NCBI RefSeq assembly: GCF_029227915.1
Contig: NC_079887.1
Coordinates: forward strand, 7,874,001-7,938,000
DNA length: 64,000 nucleotides
Source of the DNA: Hydractinia symbiolongicarpus
Lineage: Eukaryota > Cnidaria > Hydrozoa > Anthoathecata > Hydractiniidae
Direction: 5' to 3'
The position numbers and the translations under genes were made by a program. The notes under the pieces are model-generated. The model had not been told where the DNA came from. It worked only from the letters and a program-made list of their open reading frames with translations, and searched no databases. Below, piece after piece: positions 1 to 10,032 of this stretch (position 1 is the first letter of the stretch; every line of letters starts with the position of its first letter).

Positions 1-9
1 TTATTGCAG

Positions 10-66
10 AGGTATAAAACAAAGAAGATAATTGGAGGTGATCACCATGGTCATTACAGTTGCTAG
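10..66 (+). CDS. Possible terminal exon of a gene entering from the left edge (unrecognised)
   Basis: The first nine bases read as a splice acceptor (TTATTGCAG). The next 54 bases are open in one frame and encode a short basic, histidine-rich stretch before a TAG stop at 64-66. The first 140 bases are richer in G and C than what follows, as exons in this window tend to be. A second frame is open over about 34-150, so the frame is not certain. No family is recognised, and the rest of the gene would lie outside the window. This is inferred from an acceptor and composition only. Confidence 0.2.
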   Translation, partial: RYKTKKIIGGDHHGHYSC

Positions 67-720
67 GGAGACAGAAAATACCTCAGTTATTTTGGGACAT
101 AACAACGCAGCAATCAGCCGGAGGACACCGTCATGTAATATGTAATTTTCATGCATTATCAAAAAGTAAAACGGTAAGAATAAAAAAAGATCTTGCAGTA
201 AAAAAATTCATGTGATCGTATAATATTGTTACTTTATCAATGTAGATGTCCAACAAAGCCAGTCCATGTCTTATTTCGCAATTTTTACGTGACTTTGTTT
301 TTTCGTCAACCAAACTTTGCGTAGGCAATTGTACCTCCCCTTTCCTGTTTCATACTTTAAGAAGTGTACGTTTAAGAAATGCTCCATTGATAATCTAGTA
401 ATGTTAAATTTCTCCCTGGTGCGACATTTCCTGACTTTGCTCATTATAACCCTTTACCAATACTTGAAGAATCTAAGTTACAGCTTTTTGTATTTAGTAG
501 AATTTGTTATAAAATGTAAGAGTTGCCTGTCTAATTAATTATTTCATGCTTTTCAAATAAGGAGATAAATCAATACTGGGAACGAAATTGTGTGTACAGT
601 CGATTGTTTACTTTTTAAAAAAGTATTCTTATTGGTTTCCGGAATGCTTTGGCTTTTATCTTGTCCTTTCACAATGCAAGAATTACCAAGCATAATCTAA
701 TTGAATGTTTGGAACAATTT

Positions 721-822
721 GTGTCACAAATGCAGGTTTTATGTCACAAATGCAGGTTTTGTGTCACAAAACCTGCATTTGTGACACAAATGCAGGTTTT
801 GTGTCACAAATGCAGGTACTGT
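721..822. repeat. Five near-identical ~20-base units, the third inverted
   Basis: A unit of the form GTCACAAATGCAGGTTTT occurs in direct orientation at about 721, 741, 784 and 804. Between the second and third direct copies it appears as its reverse complement (AAACCTGCATTTGTGAC, about 768-784). The inverted copy can pair with any of the direct copies, so the locus could fold into alternative hairpins. Copies are almost identical, which implies recent origin or ongoing conversion. It has no spacers and is not a CRISPR. Confidence 0.9.
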
Positions 823-1917
823 TCGCAATAAAAAGTTCTTAAGGTTAATTATTAACTAATTAATATCTGTAAGTTTTTATTCTCTGATATCATTTACATC
901 ACCTTTTCTAAAGATTGTTTACTCAGAAATGCTTCGGTGTACTATCAGTTGTAAACAATGTTATCTTGTGAAGGGAGTGGTGAGTTTCTGCTTAAGGATT
1001 ACAAACCAATTAATACTGGATAAGTGTCGTCCCTTAATCATAACATCATATCACTTTGTCGCCTGCTGTAAATAGTTTCATTAAGAAAAACAAACAAATT
1101 GTTTTTCCAGGAGCCTCAACTACTCTCGAATTTATGTTTTCGACGTTTTTTTTTCAATCGCGTAATCAATTTTTTGTTATGTGGGCGGGAGTGTTTCCTT
1201 TCTTTGATTAATGAGTTTACAGTAATCACTTGATCTTGACATCAGCTCTGTTATTCTAACAAAGACCTGGTAACCTCTAGAAACAAAAGTGAGAGGTCAC
1301 AGTACCAATAGTCAATAAAAAGTACTCACCTCACACATCAGAGCGCTCCTTTTGCTACATATAGTTCAACTTTCCCAAATGTGAAAACTAGTTAGAAAGA
1401 ACTAGAAAAAGGAAAATGGAATGAGTCAGTAAATCTAAAAGCAAATGTGCTGACTATCACGATAATTCTAAAAATCTTTTCAGAATACAATTTTCTGGAA
1501 TTCTTGTTGTGTGTGTGTATAACAAGAACCCTTGAAACATTAACTTTTTTATAAAAATGTGAATTAAGAACCAAGAAATTTCTTTATGCACACGAATTTT
1601 CTATTACCAAGGTGGATTATTGTCCGTTTTTTTCGGACATACTACTATGCAACTTTCAAGGTACAGATGAACAACAAGAAGTTGTTCAAATCAATAAAAA
1701 CATCTTACAATATGTCCGTTAATGAGGGGTTGGAAGAATTCAATTAAGTGATTTTTAAATCATTTTGAACACTGCTGGCTATGCATCTATGTTGAGTGGC
1801 ACGAAATAACATGCACAATGGAAGGTAAATAAGTTTTAATATCGATGATAAAAATATCCCTGCCTATAAAATCCCAAAATATGACATTTATCCATATTCT
1901 TATTGGTGAAAACTGAC

Positions 1918-2019
1918 CAACCTCGTTCCCAGTGCTTGTTGTCTCCTTTTCTTAAGCAGGACGGCGAGACTCACTGTCCCGATGTAATATAGAGACAAAA
2001 GACGCTAAAAACAAGGTTG
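1918..2019. mobile_element. MITE copy A of the AACCTCGTTCCCAG family
   Basis: It begins CAACCTCGTTCCCAGTGC and ends in the partial inverted repeat AACAAGGTTG, about 102 bases in all. Similar units lie at 3813-3902, 4583-4673, 11591-11679, 13011-13079, 28537-28600 and 61831-61930. The size, terminal inverted repeats, lack of coding capacity and multiple copies fit a non-autonomous DNA transposon. Confidence 0.75.
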
Positions 2020-2141
2020 TAAAGTCACGTCATTTTTGTTGAAATTTTTGACCGATGAAAATTATAAAAGTTAAAGCTGATGAATTTTTTACCAATATGA
2101 TGTACACAAAGTTTAATTAATGTTGTATTAAAAATCAAATA

Positions 2142-2634
2142 CAGTGAAACATCCTTTTAAAGCGGATAATTTCACTAGCGCTGTTGTAACTAGAGATTGT
2201 GCCCGCAGAGATGTCGGTCTTGGAGAGGTCTTGTTTTTTTTGAAAGAAATGTGGAAAAAATTCTTCTCTAAAGCTGTAAAGCAATTAGGCATGCCCATAA
2301 CACCCTTTTCCTTTTGACCTAAAAAGACAAATTTTGCGAAATAAACCTGCTTTATTGGACATTATAGGTAGTAACATGAAACTATTGTAGACAGGTTTTT
2401 ATCCAAAAAAGAAAAAAAAAATTGATCTTTGTTATTCCGGTCAAACTTTTTTAATGTCTACCTTACAGAAGTAAATTTTGCAGGCAAAACCCGCGTCGGT
2501 AAAACGTAGAAAAAAAGTGTTTGCTTTAAGAAGGTGTCCGCTGCATACTGTCCGCGTAGAAGAGGTTTATTTAGAAATCGTCTCTTAAGCAACTGTTTGC
2601 TTTAAGGGGTGTCCGGTTTAAAGAATTTCCACTG
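2142..2634. mobile_element. pogo/Tc1-like MITE, ~490 bases
   Basis: The left end, CAGTGAAACATCCTTTTAAA, follows a TA dinucleotide. The right end (about 2600-2634) is its imperfect inverted complement, reading GGGTGTCCGGTTTAAAG and then TTTCCACTG. CAGTG-type termini beside TA are typical of non-autonomous pogo-type Tc1/mariner elements. There is no transposase ORF inside. The right flank is CA rather than TA, so the target duplication is imperfect or has decayed. Confidence 0.65.
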
Positions 2635-2784
2635 CACAAAACGAGATAGGAATTCGAAACTGTGATAAAATTTTATTCGATTGTGCTTCAAAGATTATTA
2701 AACATTAGCTGCAGAAATAAACAACCGACCCATGGTAGAATCTATAAGTGTCTTAGACGTTTATTCCTTTTTTAATATTTTAAG

Positions 2785-3052
2785 ATTTCGCAAAATATTT
2801 GAGGGACAGGACAGCGGACACAAAACACATGCCTGATCGCTTTACGGTACCAAAAAAACGATTCAAGCAGGAGGATGTACTGTTGTTTAAGGTTGAAGTT
2901 CCATTAAAAATAAAAAGGAAACTCAGACTTCCTCAAAATGACTTTATATTTTACAAACCAATATCATTCCTGACTGTCAACCGACCCTATTTTAAAGCCA
3001 GTAAAGAACTCCAACTTTGGAACAAGCTTAAAGCTACTCTTAAGGCCACCTG
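2785..3052 (+). CDS. Probable last exon of an unrecognised gene (~88 codons)
   Basis: An acceptor-like TTTTAAG ends at 2784 and the frame is then open to the TGA at 3050-3052. The residues look like genuine protein: lysine- and arginine-rich with proline-bounded segments, including KQEDVLLFKVEVPLK and KASKELQLWNKLK near the C-terminus. The first ATG in frame is at 2829, so a single-exon protein of 74 residues is the alternative. A poly(A) signal AATAAA at 3199-3204 gives a short 3' UTR. I do not recognise the family. The upstream exons would lie to the left, beyond the pogo-like MITE; I could not identify them. Confidence 0.4.
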
Positions 3053-3812
3053 ATGTGGTTATGAGGTTCGCTTTGCAATCACAAGGTTCAGTTGACAGAG
3101 CCGTCATATTTAAGAAGCGTTTTTGCCACAGCTACGGATCCACGCATGCCATGTCGGGAAATTGATTAGGCAATGCTGATTCATAACACAAGATTTTCAA
3201 TAAAAATGGTGTTTTCAAATCTGAAGTGGCTATCCTCTATAAACGTTTAAAAATAAATATCTACGAGAACACGATAATGAGTAAGTATTTATGAAAAAAT
3301 TAACTAACAGTTTACTCAATTCCTAATATTTTGTAATAACTTCTGAATCATACCGAAAATTTGTGACTTATTATCATTTTTAGTCAGGTAGCCTCAGGAT
3401 ATTAAAATTTTGGTTATGATGACTCATCAGTTAACAGGTGGTCAGAGTTTTTCTTCTTCTTCATATATCATTATCAACAGTCCAAAAATTATATTGCAGG
3501 TTTTCTATGCTTCTATCAAGTAATTTTACACATTTGTAACAGTTTTTCTTATACAAAATTTTAAGTTTTTTAGTCCTTTCCTCGGTGTGGAAATATAAGA
3601 TGACGTCATCAGGATTTTTTATTCCAATTTTCCACCAATGTGCGCAACTTGTTGCAAGTTTTGTGACAGTAAAAAATTTTTTTTGGCCCTATTGGATAGG
3701 GGCGCGTTCTTTGTGACTGATTTGACTTACTGCAATCCCATTTGAAGATTCTTGCGAAACAATTTCAAACAAGTATTTTCACTTGAAGTGATTTATTGAA
3801 GTGTGTTTTCAT

Positions 3813-3902
3813 CAACCTCGTTCCCAGGGCATTTTGCCTTGTTGATAAGTTGACCACTCCGTAATACGGCTCAGGGCCCACAAGACCCTGGGGACGAGGT
3901 TG
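3813..3902. mobile_element. MITE copy B of the AACCTCGTTCCCAG family
   Basis: A 90-base unit running from CAACCTCGTTCCCAGGGC to CCCTGGGGACGAGGTTG. The two ends are inverted complements with few mismatches, making this one of the best-preserved copies in the window. No coding capacity. Confidence 0.85.
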
Positions 3903-4582
3903 TGTTTTCATTATTATTTGTACGATTTACCTAAAAAAATTTATTTCCTCAAAAAATTATTTTTACCATTATGCTTACGGATACATTCTAGAATTTTTCA
4001 TACATTTTTAAAATAAACACAAAATTTTAGTTCTGGATTAATTTTGCTTAAGTTTCGACTTACTTGTTTCTTGTTGGCTATATATACTCGGGAAGACTAA
4101 ATTCAGCTGTTAGCTTTCTTGAACTTAAAATTTTAGTTTTTTTATTTAGTTTTTTGTTGTATGAAACATGAGTGTTCAACAAAAAAAGATTCGAAACGTA
4201 TTTTTATAATCCTTTCTGTTTGTCTTTTTTTTTATTCTTATTTTATTCTTTTTTCTTTATTTTTTTGAGGCTATTTATAGCTTTTAAATTTGAAACTGCA
4301 CTTCTGGTTTCTCTCTGCGTTCAACAGAAGTACGACTTGAATCAGCTTTATTTTATGGGCGCCAAGTTATATAACCTAAGTAGATTTTACCTTTTGTTCG
4401 AGGGTCAATACAATAATTAGTTTATTGGCCAATTCTACCTAAATCTTACTTATTTCTTTTGTTGCGAATAAAGTTTTGGTCCCTCCAGAATGCTTTTACC
4501 TCTCTAAAATAGCCACCTGCAACGAGCACTTTATGGGTGAAAAATTCGTTCTGGAGCTGTCGTCGGTCACAGCAAAATTTTT

Positions 4583-4673
4583 CAACCCCGTTACCAGCGC
4601 CTGATGCCTTTCTTTCATACCTGGACGACGAGAATCGTCGATGTCAGAAAGGATACAAGATGTCCTGAGGTTG
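4583..4673. mobile_element. MITE copy C of the AACCTCGTTCCCAG family (diverged)
   Basis: The left end reads CAACCCCGTTACCAGCGC and the right end TGTCCTGAGGTTG, about 91 bases, with an inner palindrome near 4624-4650. It is more diverged than the copy at 3813-3902. Confidence 0.65.
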
Positions 4674-7010
4674 CTTTAATTTATGAATTTAGAACAATAA
4701 TTGACGCTTTTATTCTAATTGCGATTTTTGTATTTCTGCAAAGTCATAAAGTGAGAGAGCATCTAAGTGTTTAGTTGTTAACATAATGAAAATTCTCCTC
4801 CATTGTCAGCCATTTTCTCCTCCCGCAGTGAATTCTTATTGCGTTTAAATCCCAGCCATTTTTTTCGGGTTACATGGGAATAAGCTGCTGTTATTAAGCA
4901 CACCTTTGACATGTTTTTTAAAGCGTAACCAGAGTCTTTTGAGTTAAAAATTGAAGTTTTACGGGTTGTAAAGGTTTTTACTCGGAATTAACATCCCCGA
5001 CACCTCATCCTCGTTACCAACGCCTTTTTTTTAAAAAAGGAAAGCAAACGAATTGCAATGCTTTTTTGATCAAACTCAAACTTTTTAAAGTGTATTGTCA
5101 ATAAGCCGGGAACCCATTTTGATGTTTTACTCTATCAAAAATTTATCGAAGTTATAAAGGAAGAAAACTAACCTGTATCAATTTTCGCGATTTTTGCCAA
5201 CTTTGCGAATTTAAGTACTCGCTAAATATTATTCAAGATATTATTTGTGAAAATTAATACTCGCGAACAATAATAAGAATTTTTCAACAATTTTTTAAAT
5301 TTTGTTTCAGAATGATAACGGCAATTTTATTCACGCAAAAAAAAAAAAAAAAAAGAAAATGAAATATTGACGCCAAAACTGTAAATAAAAAATCATTTGA
5401 AATGTAACTCTATGGGTTTCGTTTTTACTTTACCCATGAATTTCAAAAACCACAAAAATATTAAGTTGCATTCACGTGTTTTTTTTAACTAGGGTGTACA
5501 AAAACTTTTAACGCAAGGAAATGAATGAACATTTTTTGTGAGAATGGAGCTTTAACACTATTGGCAATGGAAGGTTTCTGCTTGCTATGTGATTGAGGGC
5601 TAGAAATTTCTGGCGACAAGATACCGATGTTGAGAAATGACGTCATTCTTAATCCCAATGACGTCATTAATTTTTTTCTTTACATGAAACACATAAAAAT
5701 ACCATGTTTTAAACATGGGTCAAGTAATGACAAATTATCGTTAGAATAAGTAGCATTTGTACGAACACGATGTCATTTTTTATCCTTATTTCGTCAATAA
5801 AATTCATTTTTTTTACTTTAAAGCTATTTCTTTCTATTTAGTGAACAGGTCTACTAATAAGACCATATCGGCAGTAATGCTCTAGAAATTTAACTTTAAT
5901 GCAAAATTTAGAAAATGGCTTATTTACGGCACGCGTGACGTCATTTTTGACCTCCATGACGTCAACGAATTCATTTTTAATCTGGAATCTGTTTTTATTT
6001 CTACAAGTATGCCAAGTTTTATCACCTAAGCATAAGTAGTGCTACATAGACCAAAAAAGCCCCGTGTTGATAGAGTTATGGTGGACAGTAATATGTTAAA
6101 ATTATGTGATATTTTAATTTTGTCTAGCCTTGATGTACTTACCTAGGTCTAAGCACCAGTAATTTCTTTTGCTTGTCTGCATTTACTTTTAGCCAACACC
6201 CTTTATGGGGGTGATACTATAAGTTTTAGAGATTTTTTGATCAAAACATACACAATTTCGTTGCACAAATGTTAACAAAAATTATAACTAACAGGAATAA
6301 AACCGGCATCACAAAAAGCTGAATGTAGATTGAGAATTTGATACTAGGTTTTCTTATACTTCGTTGCAACCACTCCAACAACTTTCTTGACATTTAGAAA
6401 GTGAAATTTGGAAAGGAAGAACCCTATCAAGTACTTTTACCACCAGAAATAATCACCATATTCATACCTTCTTTTAAATACACACATACATACTCGTAGT
6501 TTATAAGGTGTGGTTTTGACAACAAGGTAGGAAGGAAAAAATCCAAAATTAAGAGAAGAAAATGCTCGGCCTACATCTTCTCATTAAGAATGTTTGTAAA
6601 AAGTTTGATTTGTAAACACTTTTTGCTAGAAATCGAAAAAAGCTCCCAAAATACACAGTTTATAACAACAAAATAGCACACAACACAACACAAAATTTAC
6701 ATACTTTAGCTTCTTTTAAAATAAAAAAATCCGTTCTTCTATGGTTCTAGTATAAAATATTTAAAAAATAAGAATATTACAAAATATTACAAGCATTATA
6801 TATATAAAAACTACAAACAAAAAATATATATATAAAAAACTAAAAAATTGACCAGGTCCAGTATAAAGAACAGTGAGTTAAGATGCCAGACGTAATATTC
6901 TTGGGGAGATGCCCGTGACCACATCAATTAAAATCATAAATAAACAATATTGTTTTCATAACTGCCGTGAAACAACATAAAGTGATAGATATATTATAAA
7001 ATATGTCACG

Positions 7011-10000
7011 TCATCGACACTTCTTGTAAATCTTAACAGGGATGAGAATGGGACTTGCAGCGATGACAACAGCTCCAGCTGCAATGCATAAACATCCCAT
7101 GACTGGAGCAGCAAGAAGAACACCAAATGTAGCAGACGTACGTACTGCAATTCGCAATGCAGGACGTTTTGGATGGAGATTATACTTGCATCCCAAGAAA
7201 CTGTATGTACTATGGTGATCCCCGAACCAACCAAAACTACGGTGTTGTCTACCACAACGGTAACAGAAGTCAGTTTTACATCTAAAGAAAACACAAGGAT
7301 AAAAATAATTATATAAACCAATTTTTTTAATGAGATTTCGGCTTTGACCAAAGCCATGATCGCATTCATTATTTGTATCTAGAAAAATAATATAAAATAC
7401 TTTCTACAATTTCAAGAGAAAACAGAATAAATTAATTCACCAAATATATACAAAGGTCCTAATGTTATATTCCTATTTAAACATGGTTTTTCTTTATGTA
7501 TCCTCTTTAATCTTCAAAATGTAATTAACAGGTTCAGATTCAAAAACAACAAAATGGTCAAGGGACACAGTGTGATCGGACTGAAGAAAGTGATTCCAAA
7601 TTGCACTATTATGACAAGTAACAACCCTCTACCAGTAAAGTGCGAAACTCTAAGATGTTCGGAAGCCCTTACTTTCAGGTAACACAGTCATATGCATCAG
7701 TTTAAAACATGATGAGCACCCTTTGAGACTTTCTATCCTAATAAAACATTCTATAGCACAACTAACATAGACAATTCTGTTCTTTTTGATTTTGTCAGAG
7801 AAGCATTGTTGTTTTCTTTACATTTTTTAAAATTCCGCTTTGTGAACTTCAACTTCCTATAAATTTGCAGTCTCCTGCAGTCATGGTAGGACCATTTTTT
7901 GAAGTCACTTGCAAATATAAAAAACCTGTTTATACAGAGCATCGTTTTTCTTGCAGCGTTTGGTCCTGGACCTCTATGGTGATGGGTATAGTTTCCCAAA
8001 TCCAAATTCTTACTTACTGACTGAACGTCATTTACGTTTTTAACAAGATTTAGCAAGTCAACAAAAAACAAATGTTAAACAAAATGATGACAATATATTG
8101 TCTTTTAATAACAATTGGCATACTGTAAACAAAAAAAAAATGATGGTGACAACAAAATCTTGAGTTTTTGTTAATAATACAGTATAACTGTTTTAGATCA
8201 AAATTTGTCTAAAATTAAAATTTTCCTAAGTTTTAGCAAACAGAACAAAAAATCATACAGAACATGATGCCGACATTAAATGTATGAATTTTACAATCTA
8301 ACCCTCACCCTAACCCAATCAAAATAGTGTTTTATATAAGTCAAAATTAGTCGAAAAATTTAAAAGTCATGCAATTTTAGAATCTCAATTCGTGCAACTA
8401 ATTGATGCACAAATTTGAAAAATTACATTCTTAATATCTTTCTGGCTCAGTGTTTATATTGATGATTAATAAAAATTTCTTGTTAAAAAAGATTGGTAGT
8501 TTTTTTTTTTGAATACATTAAATTTTTGCAAGCATGAGGCTTGTCTTGTGTGTTTTTTATCATCCAAACTTGTAAAAACCATACACAAAATGTCATAGCT
8601 TATTTATATAACTGGTATATATACACTGCTGCACTTCTAGTACTCAAATATGTCCTTAATTTGAACATTTTCTTTGGCACTGTGAAAATTTCATAAGAAA
8701 AGTTTATACACTTCCTATTATTTAAACCTCTATAATTCGAACAAATATATAATTATTTCGAACGATTTTTTCTGTCCCTAAGCGTTTTTTCTCTTTAATA
8801 TTCCAACATTGTTAAAAAGTTAATCGTGTATACCCATGCTGAACATTTTTGAATTCAAATGTTGAATTTCATCAGGGATTCATTTTATTTACTTTGGAGG
8901 TTCTATGAAATGTTTTGCAAATCTTGATGACAAATGTAACAAAGAAACGTGTAGTGTAATCACAAGTTTTTTTTAAAGGAATATTTAGAGTTTAAGTTTA
9001 ATAACAGCAGAATGCATTTCATTTATTTAAAATCATCCTTTTTTGATTAGAGTCCTAAATAATAAGTCCCTGCAAGTTCCAATCATAGAGAATCTAACAT
9101 AAATATCTCACGTGAAAAAAGTAAAGTGGGTAAAGCAGGTTGCTACATTTACGTAGTTCTAAGAACACCAGAATGGAGATATACAAACATATAAAAATGA
9201 ACATATAATAAATCCAAAACAAACCAACCAAAAATACCTACTTGCTGCAACTCATATGATCACAACCCGATATCCGTTCAATGTAAAAGTGACACGAGGG
9301 ACATTTTCTGGCATTACTACTATCCTTTAATTTCGATTTTGCCCAATATTTTAATGCTTTTTTACCAGGACCAACAACATCTTTTTTATATTTTTCACAA
9401 GTCATATTAGAATGCCATGGAGCATGACATGGGAAACACCATGTTGTTTCACAAGATGAGCATTTTATCTTATTTTTTGGCTCGTGTGCATTTATAACTT
9501 CAATTTTGTGACAACCCGGACAAGTTTTTTTATTAGGATTATTTTCAAGTTCAACCCTATTTTTCAAATATATCTGTATAGTGTTTGGTGCAAATGCTGA
9601 CAACAATTGATCTGATAATACTCTCGAACAGGAATCACCAGGACAATATATTTGAACAAATCCTTCAGCTATTTTGGAGAATACATGTCTTGCAAAACAA
9701 CCATAGCAACTGTAAAGATCACAATGTGTACAATACAACATCATCGAGTGTGGACTATTTTCATAACAGATAAAACATGTTAAATTATAGTTCTCGTCAA
9801 GTTCACTGGCTTCTGTTGGAAAAAAGCCCTCTGCGGATACTACAACTTTTTGCAATGCTAGTTCTAAGTCATCCTCTTGGATATTTTCCTCCTGTCTGAA
9901 AGGACTTTCTTTTACGTAGTTTTCTTCATCATCTTCAAATACATAGTTGTAAAAAGGAAGCTCCTTTAAGTCTTCATTAGGATCTTCTGGCTCGACCATA

Positions 10001-10032
10001 TACAATGCGAAAAAAGTTTCTTTGGAATCCAT
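7011..10032 (-). CDS. RNF217: RBR-type E3 ubiquitin ligase, RNF217-like (2 exons)
   Basis: Exons are 10032-9242 and 7281-7011, joined in frame (donor AGCAA|GTAGGT, acceptor TTTCTTTAG) to give 353 residues. The N-terminal ~80 residues are acidic. The RBR unit follows: RING1 from about Cys86, an IBR at about 151-213 (CPGCHK, CSSCETTWCFPC), and RING2 at about 244-273 (CPSC, GCDHMSCSKC, FCYRC). The intron falls inside RING2. By family comparison Cys257 in SGCDHM is the catalytic cysteine that accepts ubiquitin. After RING2 come the FGDHHS and GCKYNLHP motifs and one hydrophobic helix at about 317-345 with a short basic tail, which fits the C-terminal membrane anchor of RNF217. The start is the first ATG (MDSKE); the 14 upstream codons open with TTG. 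Family assignment is firm; orthology to RNF217 rather than another RNF144/RNF19-like protein rests on the C-terminal motifs. Confidence 0.85.
7282..9241 (-). other. Single intron of the RNF217-like gene
   Basis: A 1,960-base intron inside the RING2 codons. It carries a TAACCCTCACCCTAACCC stretch near 8300, resembling a short telomere-type repeat, and a worn pogo-like fragment near 8728-8905 (AACCTCTATAATTCGAAC facing GGAGGTTCTA). A 106-codon open frame at 7751-8071 has no recognisable content and is not called. Confidence 0.7.

Larger units (their letters stand above)
67..2141. other. Intergenic, repeat-bearing, no gene seen
   Basis: AT-rich sequence without a convincing exon. It holds the inverted/tandem array at 721-822 and one complete 102-base MITE at 1918-2019, annotated separately. 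The short ORFs here start with TTG or lack any recognisable sequence and are not called. Confidence 0.5.
3053..6955. other. Intergenic, repeat-rich, no gene seen
   Basis: It contains the 3' UTR and poly(A) signal of the 2.8 kb exon (AATAAA, 3199-3204), MITE copies at 3813-3902 and 4583-4673, a lone MITE end near 5008-5030, and several TGACGTCA palindromes (about 3600, 5638, 5658, 5936, 5958). Runs of ATATAT and poly(A) fill 6740-6840. No splice-bounded coding segment was found. Confidence 0.5.

Noticed and set aside
721-822. CRISPR-like repeated units
   Set aside because: One unit is inverted, there are no unique spacers of regular length, and the DNA is clearly animal.
7751-8071. 106-codon ORF in the RNF217 intron
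   Set aside because: No recognisable content; the flanking exons splice across it in frame.
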